NCBI GenBank assembly: GCA_035575035.1
Contig: DATLYH010000252.1
Span: forward strand, 1 to 39,682
Length of the DNA stretch: 39,682 nt
DNA from: DATLYH01 sp035575035
Lineage (GTDB): Bacteria; Planctomycetota; Planctomycetia; Gemmatales; Gemmataceae
Direction of reading: 5' to 3'
The notes under the pieces are model-generated. The model made no database searches, was not told the DNA's origin, and saw only the letters and a program-made list of their open reading frames with translations. Of the stretch, positions 31,660-39,581 are shown piece by piece. A program made the translations under genes and the position numbers. Within the stretch, counting starts at the first letter, position 1; the number at the start of each line of letters is the position of its first letter.

Positions 31660-31938
31660 TCACGGCCGGCGCGGCGCGGCTTGCAGACGAGGCGGGGCGC
31701 CGTCCGTTGTCGGCACGCGGCCAGCCGCTCGGCCTTCATGGACCTGCGTGCACAGCCGGGCCGCTACCGCCACCTTCAACAGGTGAATGCCGCCGCGGAA
31801 CACGATGATGCCGATGAACGCCACCGGCCAGGCTTCGGTGACGTCGTGGGTCAGCAGCATCAGATAGCAAACGTAAAACAGCAGCAGGCCCAGCGCCACC
31901 AGCAGCCAGCCGGACACTTCCCGGAACCAGAACCTCAT
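31660..31938 (-). CDS. Small membrane protein, last gene of the MoxR/DUF58 operon
   Basis: This is a 92-residue protein beginning MRFWFREVSGWLLVALGLLL, with two transmembrane helices (SGWLLVALGLLLFYVCYLML and WPVAFIGIIVFRGGIHLLKV) and a basic, polar tail. The ATG overlaps the stop of the preceding gene (ATGA overlap) and has GGAGGAG upstream, so the genes are translationally coupled. No family is recognised. It probably supports the MoxR/DUF58 membrane system. Confidence 0.75.
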   Translation of the reverse strand: MRFWFREVSGWLLVALGLLLFYVCYLMLLTHDVTEAWPVAFIGIIVFRGGIHLLKVAVAARLCTQVHEGRAAGRVPTTDGAPPRLQAAPRRP

Positions 31939-32858
31939 GATTTCTCCTCCCGCCGCCGCCGGCGCCGCGCCCACACCAGCCAACGGTTGAGCAGGCGCTG
32001 CTCCCGGCACGTCTCGCGCCAGAGTGTGTCTTGCAGATACAAGGCGGCCTCCGTAGGCGACAGCCGCCGCCAGCCCAGATAGCCGATCACCGCGCCGGCC
32101 GCGATCAGCCCCAGACCCAGGACCCAGATGAGCAGTATCACTTGCCAGAGAACGGGCGGCAATTGCAGAGGGGTCGGCGGGCCGGTCGGCTCCAGCACGG
32201 GATAGATCACCCGCCAGACCGGCGACGGCCACTCCAGGACCGGGGCCCGCTGCTCCTTGAGCCACCACCAGAACAGGCCGCCCACCGCCACCCACACCGG
32301 CACCAGCGCAGCCAGCCGGACGACTTCCCGCGGCTCTACCGAGCGCTCCGACCGCCGCGGCTCGATCCCCGGCGGGCGGACCCAGGCAGGGGGCCGGCTC
32401 GGCGGCCGGCGTCGATCGGGCGGGTAGAGGTGGGCCGCCAGCCCCACCAGCCGGTAGTGGGCGGCGCAATAGGCCAAGGCCCCGGCACACAGGACCAGGT
32501 CGGAAATCAGAAACCGGCCGCCGATGCCGAACGACAGCCGGACGGCCGTGTACCGCGGCCGACCGCCGAAGAACAGGTAGACCAGGGTGAACAGCACCCG
32601 TTCCACCAGGTCAAGCGGACTAAGGCCGAGCCGCTCGGAGTAAAGGATCCAGCCCAGCACCGCCACGGTCAGCAACGGACCGGAGCGCCAACGGCCGGCC
32701 AGACTGAGGCCGCCGGCCAAGAGCGGCAGCAGGCTCCATGCCCCCAGTTTGCGGAACACCAAGGCCAATGTCACGGCCAGGAGCGCCACCAGGCAGAGCA
32801 GCCAGTAGCCGCGGACCGCCGGGGCCTGCCAGGGATCGGGCTGATTGGTCGTGCTCAT
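31935..32858 (-). CDS. Multi-pass membrane protein of the MoxR/DUF58 operon
   Basis: This is a 307-residue protein with N-terminal transmembrane helices (YWLLCLVALLAVTLALVF, SLLPLLAGGLSLAG, LLTVAVLGWILYSERL and LFTLVYLFFGG). A polar linker with PPDRRRPPSRPPAW follows, then further helices near 200-220 and 245-270. The last 35 residues are Arg-rich. The gene overlaps the DUF58 gene by four bases and the next gene by four bases, so all three are translationally coupled. No known family is recognised. The position suggests a membrane partner of the DUF58 protein. Confidence 0.8.
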   Translation of the reverse strand: MSTTNQPDPWQAPAVRGYWLLCLVALLAVTLALVFRKLGAWSLLPLLAGGLSLAGRWRSGPLLTVAVLGWILYSERLGLSPLDLVERVLFTLVYLFFGGRPRYTAVRLSFGIGGRFLISDLVLCAGALAYCAAHYRLVGLAAHLYPPDRRRPPSRPPAWVRPPGIEPRRSERSVEPREVVRLAALVPVWVAVGGLFWWWLKEQRAPVLEWPSPVWRVIYPVLEPTGPPTPLQLPPVLWQVILLIWVLGLGLIAAGAVIGYLGWRRLSPTEAALYLQDTLWRETCREQRLLNRWLVWARRRRRREEKS

Positions 32859-34822
32859 CGTCTCCTCCCCCTCCCCAGCCCGCGCAGCCGATCCATACGT
32901 TCCAGGATCAAGGGGATCGCCTCGCCGCCGGCGGCCCAGACCACCGGCACCCCCATACGGGCGAATGTCCGCCGCAGCTGTTGGAAAGCCTCCTGGAAGC
33001 GCCGGGTCGCCACGCGCCGTAGCGCCGCCTGCGGTTCGGCCATGCTCCCGACCTCTCCCAGGCCGGCCCCGGGCGTCGGCAGCCCTGCCGGCCAGGGACA
33101 GACCACCACCACCTGATGGTGCCGGGCCAGCGCCACTCGCACCGCCCGCAACAGCGGGTCCAGTTGATGGGGCAATTCCAGCAGGTCAGCCAGCAACACG
33201 AACAGTTCATTGTCGTGCCCCTTGCCGACCGCCTGCACCAATGCCCGGGCCAGCACCTCCACCTTGCCGGGGCAGGCAAACAAATACCGGCCGCTGGCAT
33301 CGTACAAGGGGAGCGCGTAGGGGACGCGGTGCTCGGCCAGGAAGCGCTGCAACCACAGCGCCATCTGCTCGTCGTCTTCCAGCAGCGCGGCCAGTCCCCC
33401 CGGGCCGAGCCGGTAGCGCAACGCCAGGACGGCCGCCAGCCGCTTGCGCCAGCGCGCCAGCCGCCGCCGACGCGCAGAGCCCAGCAGCGGCAGCGCGTGA
33501 TAGGCCACCCGGAGCAGGGGGATGGCCGCGATCAGCGTGGCCAACACCGACAGGTCGATAAGCAAGGGCGGCGTCTTCCAGCTCGGCGAGAGCTGCTCCT
33601 GGATCAGGTCGATGATCGCGTAAGAGAGGAGCACCCAGGCCGCCAGCAGGATCAAGGCGCCAAAGGTGAACAGCACGCCGTAGATCGCCCGTCTCAGGGA
33701 TGTCGGCCGGCCGTCGGGCGCGGGCAGCGGCCAGATCCAGGGGAGCCAGAACGGCACGCGGTTGACCTCGGGCCGCATCAGCTGCGGATAAACCTCCTGG
33801 GCCAGCGGATGGGCGACTTGCATCAGTCCCTCGACCGGCACATTCGGGGCGGTCGGCGCCAAGGTCGCCGCATCCACGAGGAGGTTGAGCACCTTGGCCA
33901 GGTGGCGGGAGCCGCGCGCCGGCCGAACCACCCGGACGGTTTCCTCCCCGAAAAGGCAGAGGCCGGTCAGATCACGGTTGGCAGAGTTAGCCTGGGCGAC
34001 GGCGGAGGCAATCTCGACCAGCCCGGACAGGGCGTTCTGCCCGGCCGCCCCGATGCGGACCGAGTTGGACGTATCCAGGAAGAGGGTGCATCGGACCGGC
34101 ACCTCACTCTCGAACTCCTTGGTGATCAGCCGGTCGCGCCGGGCCGAGATTTTCCAGGCGATCGTCTTGGGCGGATCGCCGGGGCGGTAGTCGCGCAGGT
34201 CAAGCAGCTCGCTACCGGAGCCGGGCCGGTGCAGCCGATGGATGCCGGGGGGTGGAAGAAGATTGTGCCGCTTGGTCGTGGCCGGGTGGCCGCTGGCATC
34301 CACCGGCCGGGGCAGGACACGGTACGGAACCACGTCGGCGACGAAAGTGGTATGGAAGAAGAAGCCCTGTAGGTCGCCCAGCTGGAGCTGCACTCCCTCG
34401 AAGCGCACCCATCCCGCGGCGGGGCAGCGCACTTCGTAAGCCAGGCGCAGCGGCTGTCCGCGCCGCAGCGCCCCATCAGCCTGGGCCGAGCCGGCGGCAT
34501 GCTCCAGGCCAAAGGGGAGCCAATCGGCAACAGCGGCGTGCGGCAGGCCAACCGCCCCATCGAGGCGCACCTCGACGTGGACCTGGAATGTCTGCCCTGC
34601 CCAGAGGGTGGCGACTTCGGTACGGCCGTCGCTGACAACGCGGCGGACCGTCACGCGGCGGACCATGACCCGGCTGCGCAGGGCGAAGAGCAGCCACTCC
34701 CCGACGAACCACAGCAGCAGGACCAGGGCCACCAACAGCAGCACGGCATGGCCGCCGAACAGCCCCAGCGCCAGCAACGCCAGGTCCGCCACCAGAAACC
34801 ACCAGCCGCGCGAGGTAAGCAT
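32855..34822 (-). CDS. DUF58 domain protein with vWA-like fold
   Basis: This is a 655-residue protein. Two N-terminal transmembrane helices (LVADLALLALGLFGGHAVLL then LVALVLLLWFVGEWLL) are followed by a beta-rich region. The DUF58 hallmark LRDYRPGDPPKTIAWKISAR lies near residues 206-225, then LFLDTSNSVRIG (the vWA-like DxSxS). After about residue 365 two more hydrophobic segments and a second long domain follow, longer than the 300-400 residues of simple DUF58 proteins. DUF58 proteins work with MoxR ATPases in envelope or metalloprotein maturation. The MoxR gene is upstream on the same strand. Confidence 0.9.
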   Translation of the reverse strand: MLTSRGWWFLVADLALLALGLFGGHAVLLLVALVLLLWFVGEWLLFALRSRVMVRRVTVRRVVSDGRTEVATLWAGQTFQVHVEVRLDGAVGLPHAAVADWLPFGLEHAAGSAQADGALRRGQPLRLAYEVRCPAAGWVRFEGVQLQLGDLQGFFFHTTFVADVVPYRVLPRPVDASGHPATTKRHNLLPPPGIHRLHRPGSGSELLDLRDYRPGDPPKTIAWKISARRDRLITKEFESEVPVRCTLFLDTSNSVRIGAAGQNALSGLVEIASAVAQANSANRDLTGLCLFGEETVRVVRPARGSRHLAKVLNLLVDAATLAPTAPNVPVEGLMQVAHPLAQEVYPQLMRPEVNRVPFWLPWIWPLPAPDGRPTSLRRAIYGVLFTFGALILLAAWVLLSYAIIDLIQEQLSPSWKTPPLLIDLSVLATLIAAIPLLRVAYHALPLLGSARRRRLARWRKRLAAVLALRYRLGPGGLAALLEDDEQMALWLQRFLAEHRVPYALPLYDASGRYLFACPGKVEVLARALVQAVGKGHDNELFVLLADLLELPHQLDPLLRAVRVALARHHQVVVVCPWPAGLPTPGAGLGEVGSMAEPQAALRRVATRRFQEAFQQLRRTFARMGVPVVWAAGGEAIPLILERMDRLRGLGRGRRR

Positions 34823-34841
34823 GACGATGATCGTTCGATAT

Positions 34842-34948
34842 GGCGAGCGGCCGCTGTCAACCGGCCGGTTAACACAGGCAACCGGCCGGTGTCAACCGGC
34901 CGCTCGCCAAAAAGTTAGCGCCTCTAAGCCAGGGGTTGCAACCCCTGG
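34842..34948. repeat. Palindromic repeat block between moxR and the DUF58 gene
   Basis: GGCGAGC (34842-34848) pairs with GCTCGCC (34902-34908), with nested CCGGCCGG palindromes. The tail AAAGTTAGCGCCT is shared with the copy at 14623-14683. Beside it, 34929-34948 is a perfect 20-bp palindrome centred on TTGCAA. The block could form a large hairpin in the moxR-DUF58 transcript and may reduce expression of the downstream genes. Confidence 0.85.
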
Positions 34949-34958
34949 GCTTGGGAGC

Positions 34959-35942
34959 TCACGCTGTTTCCAGCACGCGCACCGAGGCGAGCAGCTCGTT
35001 GATGATGTCGGCGACGCGGCGGCCCTCGACCTCTGCCTCGGGTCGGACAATCAACCGGTGGCCAAGCACACCGTGGGCCACCGCTTGCACGTCGGCGTGG
35101 GTGAAGTAATGCCGGCCGTCGAGCAGAGCGCGGGCCCGAGCGCAGCGCAGCAGGCAGAGCGATGCCCGCGGGCTGGCCCCCAGGGCCACGTCGGGATGCT
35201 TTCGGCTGGCCTCGGCCAGGTTGACGATGTAGTGCAGCAGCGACTCGGTGCCGTGGACCTCCGGCAGCCGGGCCTGGATCTCCAGGATCAGCTCGGGGCT
35301 GAAGAGTTGGTTCACCTCGGCGATCGGGCCGCTGTGCAGGTGGAGCATGTCTACTTCACTCTGATGGCTCGGGTAGCCCATCTCGACGCGCAACAGGAAG
35401 CGGTCAAGCTGGGCTTCCGGCAGTCGGTAGACGCCCTCCTGCTCCACCGGGTTCTGCGTCGCCAGCACCATGAACGGCTGCGGCAAGGGGAGAGTAGTCC
35501 CCTCGATGGTCACCTGGTTTTCCTGCATTGCTTCCAACAGGGCCGATTGCGTCTTAGCCGGCGCCCGGTTGACCTCGTCGGCCAGGAGCACCTGGCAGAA
35601 GATCGGTCCCTTGCGGAGGACAAAATCGTTCTGCTTGCGGTCGAAGATGTAGGTGCCGGTCACGTCGGAGGGGAGCAGGTCGGGGGTGAACTGCAACCGC
35701 TGGTAGTGGGTGCCCAGGACGCGGGCGAACGTCTTGGATAGGGTTGTCTTGGCAATGCCCGGCACTCCTTCAAGCAAGACATGGCCGGCCGCCAACAGGG
35801 CGATCAGGAACTGATGGGTCACGTCCTCCATGCCGACTACTACCCGTCCGACCTCGGCCAAGGTGCGGTCGCGCAGCTCGCGCATCCGCTCTGCCAGTTG
35901 GCGAATCGCCACGCCATCGCCGATTGTTTGATTCATGCCCAT
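34959..35942 (-). CDS. MoxR-family AAA+ ATPase
   Basis: This is a 327-residue chaperone-like ATPase. GVPGIAKT, a Walker A, lies near 60-67, LADEVNRAPAKTQSALLEAM near 120-139 holds the Walker B, and ATQNPVEQEGVYRLPEAQLD near 165-184 holds sensor 1 and the arginine-finger region. The C-terminal lid follows. MoxR proteins act with DUF58 and vWA proteins to load cofactors or remodel envelope proteins. The ATG at 35942 is chosen; a TTG at 35957 that overlaps the previous stop is also possible. The gene lies between DUF4350 and DUF58 genes in a five-gene run, the standard planctomycete arrangement. Confidence 0.95.
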   Translation of the reverse strand: MGMNQTIGDGVAIRQLAERMRELRDRTLAEVGRVVVGMEDVTHQFLIALLAAGHVLLEGVPGIAKTTLSKTFARVLGTHYQRLQFTPDLLPSDVTGTYIFDRKQNDFVLRKGPIFCQVLLADEVNRAPAKTQSALLEAMQENQVTIEGTTLPLPQPFMVLATQNPVEQEGVYRLPEAQLDRFLLRVEMGYPSHQSEVDMLHLHSGPIAEVNQLFSPELILEIQARLPEVHGTESLLHYIVNLAEASRKHPDVALGASPRASLCLLRCARARALLDGRHYFTHADVQAVAHGVLGHRLIVRPEAEVEGRRVADIINELLASVRVLETA

Positions 35943-35953
35943 CGTCGGAATGC

Positions 35954-37432
35954 TCAACTCATCAAGCCATCTTTATCGGTAAGGGAGGCCGTTTGCCCCT
36001 GCCGGGTAGTGATCCGAAGGGTGCCCTGGTCCAGAGCGGCCTTGACCTGTTCCATCTCGGTGAGCAGGCGGAGGAAGTCCTGGGCCGAGACCTGCTCGGG
36101 GACCGGGCCGTAGGCCAGCTGCCACAGGCGGCGAAACTGTCGTCCCAGCCGCCGCCGCTCCCGCCAGGAGCCGACGGCCGTGAAGGGAGGAGGCGGGCGG
36201 TCAGCCGGGACCGACGACGGCTCCGATGCCGGGGCGAGGCCGACGGCCTGTTCCAGGCACTCGCGCGCCAGCGTCCGAGCCGCCTCACGAAGGTTATCGC
36301 TGCGGAGCAGCGCGTGATGGCGCTGCTGCAAGGCCGCCCGCAGCGGCACCTGGCGGTTGACCGCCGTCGTCAAGGGCACCACCGCCGGATCGACCCGATG
36401 CCGGACCTTCGCCAGGCGGAACAGACCGTACAGCAGCAGCGCCGCCGTCAGCAGCAGCGCCACGCTGCGGAGGATCTCAGCGGGCCGCACCTGGCTGAGG
36501 ATGGCCCGGTTGAAGCGGTTCTCTTCCTCCATCGCCTGGATGAGGTCGTTCATCCAGGGACCCGGCGGCGGGATCGGCGGGATCGGCAGCTCGACGACCG
36601 GCACATCGAAGGCCGTCTGGACCACTCCCTCCTCGAGGAACAAGACCCAGTCCCGGCGCGTTGTCTTCCCTTCGCTCAGCCATCCCAGACAGTTGTAGGC
36701 GAAGGGGATGTTGTCGTTGTCCGTTTGCAGCATCATGTCATTGATGAAGACGCTGTGGTCGGATAGCACCAGGACCTGGCCATCGCCCCAGTCTCCGCCG
36801 ACCGCAAAAGCATGCAGATCGAGAGGCAGCCAGGCGTGTTCCACGCGACAGTCCTTCGGGAACCAGGCCAGGGTCGAGAGGCGGCCGTCATCCGGGAAGA
36901 GCCGCTGGACAAAACTGGGGCGATTGGTGGCGACCCCGCGCGGAAGCCCCCGGAAGATCGGATGCCCGGATGTGGTGTCCGACTTGATGACCGGGCATTC
37001 GATCAATTCCCGGTAGGCGTGCGGGTGGTCCTTGCGGGGAAGGTGGACGGGAAGGCCCGCCACGCTGACGCCGAATTCTCGCACCCATCGTCTGGGATCG
37101 GGACGCGGAAAGGTCCCCCGGTCGGTTGCCACCAGGACGGCCCCTCCCTGCTCGACGAACTGGGCCGGTCCCCCGGGAAGCCGGTCGAGCAACTCGGTTT
37201 CTCCCAGTACGATGACGATCGTCCGCTCTGGTTGGGCGAGGGCCTCCCGCGGCGAGAGGAGCGGCCGAAAGCCGAGGTTATGCAGCACGAGACGGAAGGC
37301 TTGGGTGCCCTGCCTCCAGAGGTCCTGCTCGGACTGCGCAGCCGCTGGGCAGGCGCCGGCCAGGAGCCAGGCGGCGAGCAGGCATGCGGCCAGGAGGGCG
37401 GAGGCCGGCATTCGGCGGACGGGGCAACTCAT
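35954..37432 (-). CDS. DUF4350-type protein
   Basis: This is a 492-residue protein with a signal peptide (ASALLAACLLAAWLLAGACP) and an extracytoplasmic domain: TQAFRLVLHNLGFRPLLSPR, RTIVIVLGETELLD, VEQGGAVLVATDRGTF and GQVLVLSDHSVFIND. The last two are the GATase1-like DUF4350 features. A single transmembrane segment lies near residue 345 (ILRSVALLLTAALLLYGLFR). An Arg-rich cytoplasmic tail follows. It overlaps the DUF4129 gene by four bases. DUF4350 genes regularly sit next to MoxR and DUF58 genes; the biochemical role is unknown. Confidence 0.88.
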   Translation of the reverse strand: MSCPVRRMPASALLAACLLAAWLLAGACPAAAQSEQDLWRQGTQAFRLVLHNLGFRPLLSPREALAQPERTIVIVLGETELLDRLPGGPAQFVEQGGAVLVATDRGTFPRPDPRRWVREFGVSVAGLPVHLPRKDHPHAYRELIECPVIKSDTTSGHPIFRGLPRGVATNRPSFVQRLFPDDGRLSTLAWFPKDCRVEHAWLPLDLHAFAVGGDWGDGQVLVLSDHSVFINDMMLQTDNDNIPFAYNCLGWLSEGKTTRRDWVLFLEEGVVQTAFDVPVVELPIPPIPPPGPWMNDLIQAMEEENRFNRAILSQVRPAEILRSVALLLTAALLLYGLFRLAKVRHRVDPAVVPLTTAVNRQVPLRAALQQRHHALLRSDNLREAARTLARECLEQAVGLAPASEPSSVPADRPPPPFTAVGSWRERRRLGRQFRRLWQLAYGPVPEQVSAQDFLRLLTEMEQVKAALDQGTLRITTRQGQTASLTDKDGLMS

Positions 37433-38760
37433 GCGGCCGAGGCTCCAGCCAGGAAACGGAGGTGGCGACGGATGGCTTCCAGTTCGGCGGCGGGCAGCGG
37501 TTCCTCTGGCGGCGCGTAGCGGGCCTGCTCGTACATCCCGGCCAGGTGGACGGCGGCTTGGCGGCGCTCGGCACTGTCGCCGTCCCCCAGGCGGTCAGCG
37601 ATCGTCAGGTGGTTCCAGTAGCGGGCGGCCGGTCCCAAGCAGAGCAGCGTCACATACTCGAACGCCCGGACCAGTTCCTCCCGGGTCGTCACCGCTGCCG
37701 GATCGACCGGCCAGCGCCCGGGCCGCCACGCCGCATCCCCCTCGGCGCCGAACCGGCCGTAATGAACGCTCACGATTTTCCAGAAGGCCGCAGCCACGAC
37801 CGCCCCAAGACCCACCCAGAGCAGCACCTGCCAACCCTGCTCCATCCCGACGCCGGGCGCGTCAATCCGCGCCAGCCCCCCGGAGGAAGACACGCCCCCG
37901 CCGAACGACCGGCCGACGCGCCAGTCGCCGGTGTCGAGCGGGCCGGGGGAAGACCGGAAGAGCCATTCCCCCTCGCGAAGGATGCGGTCAAAGCGCAGCG
38001 AACGGCCGAGCTGCGGCAGCTGCGCCCGCAGGGTTTCTCTCGACTTCGCGAACGGCAGCCAGTCCTCGCCCGGCCGGAGTCGGCGCCGGCTCAGGCCCTC
38101 TTCCAGCCGGCGCAGGGGACCCGAGTCCCGAATCGGCACATCGGCGAACCGCTCGACGAGTTGCAATAGCCGCTGGCGGAAGCGGACATCGTTCTGCTCC
38201 TCCAGCGCCGCCGGCAGTCGGTCGGCCGAGGGCTGGTACTCGGGAGGCGGCTTTGACGGCGGCTTCGGCGGCGGTTTGGCGGCCGGCGGGCGGCGCTCGG
38301 TTGGCCGCGCGGCCGGTTTATCCTCGCGCTGCTCTTGCAGCAACTTCTCCAGACGGTCGAGCTGCTCCGGCGGCAGATTGCGCTGGTCGGCCGGCAGTTT
38401 CTTTTGCCGCTCGGCGAAGGTTCGGATGTCGTTCAGCACCTTGGGGTCGATAGCGCTGAGGTCCCGCTCCCCGTTTCGGAGCCGCTCCAGGGTCTTGCGG
38501 TATTCCTCCGGAAGGTTGGGGTTTTGCAGGAGCTTCTCGATCAACTCGTGGGCCTGGCGGGCCTCCTCGGCCTGACCGAGACGTTCCCGGAGCACGCGCT
38601 CGGCCTCGGCGGGGTCGATGCCGCCCCCGGGAAGGAGGAGGTGGGAATGGTTGCGCATCGCGGCGGTAACGCCGGAGGCGTGTTGCCCTTCGAGGGGTGG
38701 CGCGATCGCCAGCCAGCCGACGGCCGCGAGCAGCAGCCCTGCGTAGCGTTGCCGATTCAT
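37429..38760 (-). CDS. DUF4129-type membrane protein, first gene of the operon
   Basis: This is a 443-residue protein. It begins MNRQRYAGLLLAAVGWLAIA, a signal peptide, followed by a coiled-coil and Pro/Lys-rich region (PPPKPPSKPPPEYQP near 165-180). One transmembrane segment is at about residue 315 (WQVLLWVGLGAVVAAAFWKI). The C-terminal cytoplasmic part contains TTREELVRAFEYVTLLCLGP and a helical tail typical of DUF4129 proteins, though the assignment is by eye. The ATG at 38760 is preferred; an upstream in-frame extension to 38850 is not conserved-looking. It leads the unit DUF4129-DUF4350-MoxR-DUF58. Confidence 0.78.
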   Translation of the reverse strand: MNRQRYAGLLLAAVGWLAIAPPLEGQHASGVTAAMRNHSHLLLPGGGIDPAEAERVLRERLGQAEEARQAHELIEKLLQNPNLPEEYRKTLERLRNGERDLSAIDPKVLNDIRTFAERQKKLPADQRNLPPEQLDRLEKLLQEQREDKPAARPTERRPPAAKPPPKPPSKPPPEYQPSADRLPAALEEQNDVRFRQRLLQLVERFADVPIRDSGPLRRLEEGLSRRRLRPGEDWLPFAKSRETLRAQLPQLGRSLRFDRILREGEWLFRSSPGPLDTGDWRVGRSFGGGVSSSGGLARIDAPGVGMEQGWQVLLWVGLGAVVAAAFWKIVSVHYGRFGAEGDAAWRPGRWPVDPAAVTTREELVRAFEYVTLLCLGPAARYWNHLTIADRLGDGDSAERRQAAVHLAGMYEQARYAPPEEPLPAAELEAIRRHLRFLAGASAA

Positions 38761-39053
38761 GAGGCGGTCCCCGGGTTGGCGGTTGGAAGGTGCGAGGTCA
38801 CGGGCTTCACCGGCCCCGGGGCGGCCGGCCCGGGACACCAGTTCTACCAATGGCGTACCCTTCCGATTGTAGGGAGAGATAGCGGCAATTGCAACCGGCC
38901 ACGAAAACGCTCGCCTTCCTCCGCCGGGCGCCGTCGCGTCCGGTCGGCCCAGCGCCCCGGTCCCCTGCAGACGGGCTGGTAGAAAAACCGGCCGCCGGTT
39001 ACGATAAAGCGAGTCACCGTCAACCGCTTCCTGTCTTGCTCAAGGAGGTCGTC

Positions 39054-39572
39054 ATGCCGGCATTGTTAGCTCCACTGACCGACGCGCAGGCCAGTGACGC
39101 GGCCCGGGCCATCTTCCAAACGCTGCAATCGAAATTGGGGATGGTGCCCAACATCTTCCGCACTCTGGGACACGCCCCCGACGTCCTGCAAGCCACCCTC
39201 GACCTGGACGCCGCCATCCGGCGCGACCTCGACCCCAAACTGCGCGAGCTAGCTTACCTCAAGACCAGCCAGCTGAACAACTGCCATTACTGACTGCACT
39301 ACCACAAGGCCCTCGGTCGGAAGGCCGGACTGACAGACGCACAGATCCAGGACCTGGAGAACTATTCCCCGAGCAGCGCCTACAACGAACTGGAGAAAGG
39401 AGTCCTCCGCTTTGCCGAGGAGTGGACGCGCCAGGGCAAGGCGTCCGCCGAGGTCGTGCGGCAGCTGGCACAGAGCCTATCGCCGTCGCAGTTGGTGATC
39501 CTGGCGGCCACGGTGGCGCTGGCCAACTGGACGAACCGCTTCAATGAGACCTTCACGGTGGAGCTGCCTTAG
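39054..39572 (+). CDS. AhpD/carboxymuconolactone decarboxylase-like selenoprotein (in-frame TGA = Sec)
   Basis: The frame opens at ATG 39054 with AAGGAGG five bases upstream. After 79 codons there is a TGA (39291-39293), then the same frame continues to TAG at 39570-39572, giving 172 residues with the TGA read through, a normal length for this family. Residues 65-84 show Glu65, Cys77, the TGA at 80 and His84. That is E-x11-C-x2-U-x3-H, the exact spacing of the AhpD active site (E-x11-CxxC-xxx-H). The TGA replaces the second redox cysteine. Downstream, AGLTDAQI and ANWTNRFNETF are conserved-looking family segments. AhpD-like CxxU selenoproteins are known. A hairpin just downstream could be the SECIS element. 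The alternative is a nonsense mutation. Likely role: thiol peroxidase or disulfide reductase. Confidence 0.85.
39309..39332 (+). promoter_or_regulatory. Candidate bacterial SECIS element
   Basis: CGGTC (39314-39318) pairs with GGCCG (39323-39327), including one G-U pair, around a GGAA loop that begins 26 nt after the TGA. An alternative fold pairs CGGTC with GACTG (39328-39332). Bacterial SECIS loops usually lie 16-37 nt past the Sec codon with a G near the start of the loop, as here. The stem is short, so support is moderate. Confidence 0.5.
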
Positions 39573-39581
39573 GTGGAACGG

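Noticed and set aside
23517..37900. Further GCCGAAC words in the rest of the window
   Set aside because: They lie inside coding regions of housekeeping genes without inverted partners, as expected by chance in GC-rich DNA. They set the background against which the array boxes were judged.
39054..39293. Ordinary nonsense-mutated pseudogene at the AhpD-like locus
   Set aside because: The TGA falls exactly on the second active-site cysteine position, the frame downstream is intact to a normal end, and a hairpin follows at SECIS distance. Selenocysteine is the simpler reading, though not proven.
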